Origin: a bacterium
GTDB lineage: Bacteria; Patescibacteriota; Minisyncoccia; CAIUEV01
Direction of reading: 5' to 3'
Length of the DNA stretch: 40,652 nucleotides
NCBI GenBank assembly: GCA_021779915.1
Contig: JAJXZR010000047.1
Span: 1-40,652 of the forward strand
This document shows positions 38,695-40,652 of this stretch, in pieces (the stretch's first letter is position 1; the number at the start of each line of letters is the position of its first letter). The notes below the pieces were generated by a model, which made no database searches, was not told the origin of the DNA, and saw nothing but the letters and a program-made list of their open reading frames with translations. A program made the position numbers and the translations under genes.

Positions 38695-40652
38695 TTATTT
38701 CCTCGTTCTAGCTGTGAAAAGATATCTTAAATTGATGTCGTCCAATCTATTGGATTGGTTATAGATAACCTTTACGCCTATGCCTTTATAATCTTCCGAA
38801 ACCCCATAAAGATAGTAAGGAGAAAACAAGAAGACGGCGGGAGATTCGTTAATAACCAATTGTTGGAAATCTCGGTAGAGTTGGGCGCGAGTGTTTTCAT
38901 TGACTTCTTGTCTGGCTCGGTCAAGGAGTTGGTCGGCTTGGCTGTTGTCAAATAAGGATAAATTGAGTCCGGGTGCCTGTTTGCTACCGGAATGCCAGAA
39001 AGGAGTTGGATCGGGGTCGGCCTGAAAAACTTCTCCGAATAAAAGGGCTTCATAGTTTCTCTCGCTGATTCTAGTTTGCAATGTCTCTGAAGTATCCATA
39101 GTTTCGACATTGATATGGGCACCAGCCTTTTCCCACTGCTGTTTCAATAAATTGGCCGTTTCTACCAATTCTGGATAATCCGGGACGGAAAGATTCACTG
39201 TCAAAAACTTCTTGGCTTTGTCGTTATAGAGAATAGTGTTATTTTCTGAGGGAGCTTCGTTTTTCAACTTTTTAAATTCCTTGTCGCTAAGCATCTTATA
39301 GCCTGCTTCGTCAAGCAAAGATTTCGCCTTGTCAACACTGTAATCATATTTTCCCAGTTGAGAGTCATATCCCGGCATGTTGGGTAATAATGGAGTATTG
39401 ATGACAACCCCCTGACCCAAGAGAGCCTTGCTAAGAAGTTCATTTTTGTCGGTGGCATAATTAAGCGCTTCTCTTACTTTTTGCTCTGCAAGGGGAACAC
39501 TTTTTTGCTGATTAAAGAAGACGGCGTAAACGCGAGTGGTGGGTATAGGGTATATTTTGAGTGCTTTTTCATCTTTCAATTTGTCGAGATCGACATTCTC
39601 AATTTGACTTATGCCTTGGATAGCCCCACTTTTGTAGGCATTTAAAATGTCGTCAAAAGAAGAATAAAATTTAAATGATAATTCTTTCAATTTTGGTTTT
39701 AGACCATAATAATCCGAGTTAGCCTTTAGGGTGATCGCAATAATTTTTCCCTCCTTGTCTTTTTCAAGTCTAGAAAAGCTGTACATTCCACTTCCAATCG
39801 GCTTTTTATTGAGCTCAGTAAGTAAGAAAGTGTCACTTCCGACTTTTTCCCAGAGATGTTTTGGGAGAACCCCAAAAGTCAAATTGTGGAGGAAAGGGGT
39901 GTAAGCTTTTTTTAGGGTGAATCGAATGTTGTAGTCTCCGGTTTTGTCCACTTGAATTCCTTCCCAGTTTCCTCGAAGACTGGAAGTATAACTGGGGTTG
40001 CGGATTAAGTTTAAGGTAAAAATGACGTCTTCTGCAGTTACGGGCTGTCCGTCTTGCCATTTGGCGTTTTTTCTTATTTCAACGTTATATGTCAGACCAT
40101 CCTCCGACCTGTCCCATTTTTCGACTAGATCCTGACTTAATTTTCCGTTTTCATCATATCGAAAAAGAGAAGAAAAGAGCAAGAGACTCAAATCGCTGTC
40201 AACCGGGTTGTTATAAGCAATAACAGGATTCATATAAACAGGTTGACCGATAATTCCTTCGCTATATGATCCTCCAAGAGCCGGTTTTTTGTCGGTGTCT
40301 TTGATATAAATTAAGAGTCCCCATAAACCAACCAAAAGCCATACGGCAAAGAGAGCTATAGTGACAATTTTTTTCTCTTTTTGAGACAAAGTTCCGATTA
40401 GAAACTTCCATTGCTCTATGTTGGGCAAATGCCAAGATTTTTTTTGTTCCTTAATTGGCTTTTCTTCCGGAGAAGAAACTATTTCTGGCTCCGTAGAATC
40501 GACTTCCAGAGTTACATTTTCAAAAGCCTCGTCCACTTTTCTTTTGGGAGGAACTTCGCTAATTCCTTTTTTTGTCAGAAAAATATTTGTTCGCGGGGTA
40601 ATAAGTTGCAGAGCATCTTTATCCCCTGTATAAATCTGAATCTCCATCCCCT
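38695..40652 (-). CDS. Oligopeptide-type ABC solute-binding protein read in frame with a 5'-3' exonuclease fragment (partial)
   Basis: Most of this frame is a family-5 extracellular solute-binding protein (OppA/DppA-like). A transmembrane anchor (about residues 87-110 from Met 40647) is followed by GGSYSEGIIGQPVYMNPV, NAKWQDGQPVTAEDVIFTL and PIGSGMYSF. There is no periplasmic signal-cleavage motif, so it is membrane-tethered. The first 31 residues, (M)EIQIYTGDKDALQLI...LTKKGISE, match the 5'-3' exonuclease domain of DNA polymerase I (IVTGDxDxLQLV...KKGI). They are cut off just after the KKGI strand, and the frame stays open to the window end. GTG 40536 is a possible separate start for the transporter part. 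It is either a true fusion, a truncated remnant or an assembly join. Confidence 0.8.
   Translation of the reverse strand, partial: GMEIQIYTGDKDALQLITPRTNIFLTKKGISEVPPKRKVDEAFENVTLEVDSTEPEIVSSPEEKPIKEQKKSWHLPNIEQWKFLIGTLSQKEKKIVTIALFAVWLLVGLWGLLIYIKDTDKKPALGGSYSEGIIGQPVYMNPVIAYNNPVDSDLSLLLFSSLFRYDENGKLSQDLVEKWDRSEDGLTYNVEIRKNAKWQDGQPVTAEDVIFTLNLIRNPSYTSSLRGNWEGIQVDKTGDYNIRFTLKKAYTPFLHNLTFGVLPKHLWEKVGSDTFLLTELNKKPIGSGMYSFSRLEKDKEGKIIAITLKANSDYYGLKPKLKELSFKFYSSFDDILNAYKSGAIQGISQIENVDLDKLKDEKALKIYPIPTTRVYAVFFNQQKSVPLAEQKVREALNYATDKNELLSKALLGQGVVINTPLLPNMPGYDSQLGKYDYSVDKAKSLLDEAGYKMLSDKEFKKLKNEAPSENNTILYNDKAKKFLTVNLSVPDYPELVETANLLKQQWEKAGAHINVETMDTSETLQTRISERNYEALLFGEVFQADPDPTPFWHSGSKQAPGLNLSLFDNSQADQLLDRARQEVNENTRAQLYRDFQQLVINESPAVFLFSPYYLYGVSEDYKGIGVKVIYNQSNRLDDINLRYLFTARTRK

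Overview
The window looks like a chromosomal segment of a Candidate Phyla Radiation (Patescibacteria) genome, most likely Parcubacteria/Moranbacteria-like. This is inferred from protein style; no 16S rRNA gene is present. Supporting points are AT-rich DNA, secreted proteins opening with an 'AWVEP...PLN' block after the signal peptide, secreted proteins with 'GYAWSSG...GWIGF' blocks, a membrane-anchored Clp-type ATPase, an archaeal-looking UMP kinase, a short MurE-like ligase and a near absence of Shine-Dalgarno sequences.

Layout. 1-2800: ROK-family kinase, ChbG/YdjC-type deacetylase and a 15-residue-repeat coiled-coil protein. 2848-5461: rpsO-pnp operon (minus strand). 5829-11152: surface and envelope proteins of unknown function. 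11182-13667: MurE-like ligase and a DacA-like carboxypeptidase. 14013-18241: membrane Clp ATPase and, divergently, a PIN-PhoH ATPase. 18292-22326: large prepilin-like protein and ComEC. 22424-24681: DnaA and a coiled-coil protein. 24797-29310: a secreted protein whose gene start occurs three times, separated by a DUF4143-type ATPase module and an MNT/HEPN module, then a mosaic secreted protein. 29656-34613: a membrane protein, YbeY, bS21, a small membrane protein, ClpP and trigger factor. 34907-37529: a detached piece of the S10 cluster (S19-L22-S3-L16-L29). 37753-40652: UMP kinase and an oligopeptide-type solute-binding protein that reads in frame into a 5'-3' exonuclease fragment at the window edge.

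The most striking property is the DNA between the genes. Most intergenic gaps longer than about 90 bp hold a palindromic element. I see three classes. (1) About 140-160 bp elements bounded by inverted GTGTCATCCCGG...GGATCCAG ends, eight copies in 40 kb. (2) AT-rich palindromes whose arms are built from tandem units of about 9 nt (for example TTAGNNNAA or TTTATAAAG). (3) GC-rich mini-palindromes of 15-28 bp (GTCGCCTNAGGCGAC, CCCGCCTAGGGCGGG). They nest in one another and lie in convergent, divergent and co-directional gaps. They separate every ribosomal protein gene of the S10-type cluster, so they are not simply terminators. Comparison of copies inside the window suggests the mini-palindromes are inserted as discrete units.

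Two long inverted repeats (51 bp perfect; 43/42 bp with one indel) lie in divergent promoter regions. The second main lead is 24.8-28.6 kb, where about 105-bp copies of one gene's signal-peptide start border two accessory gene modules. No tRNA, rRNA, CRISPR array, transposase or recognisable oriC was found.
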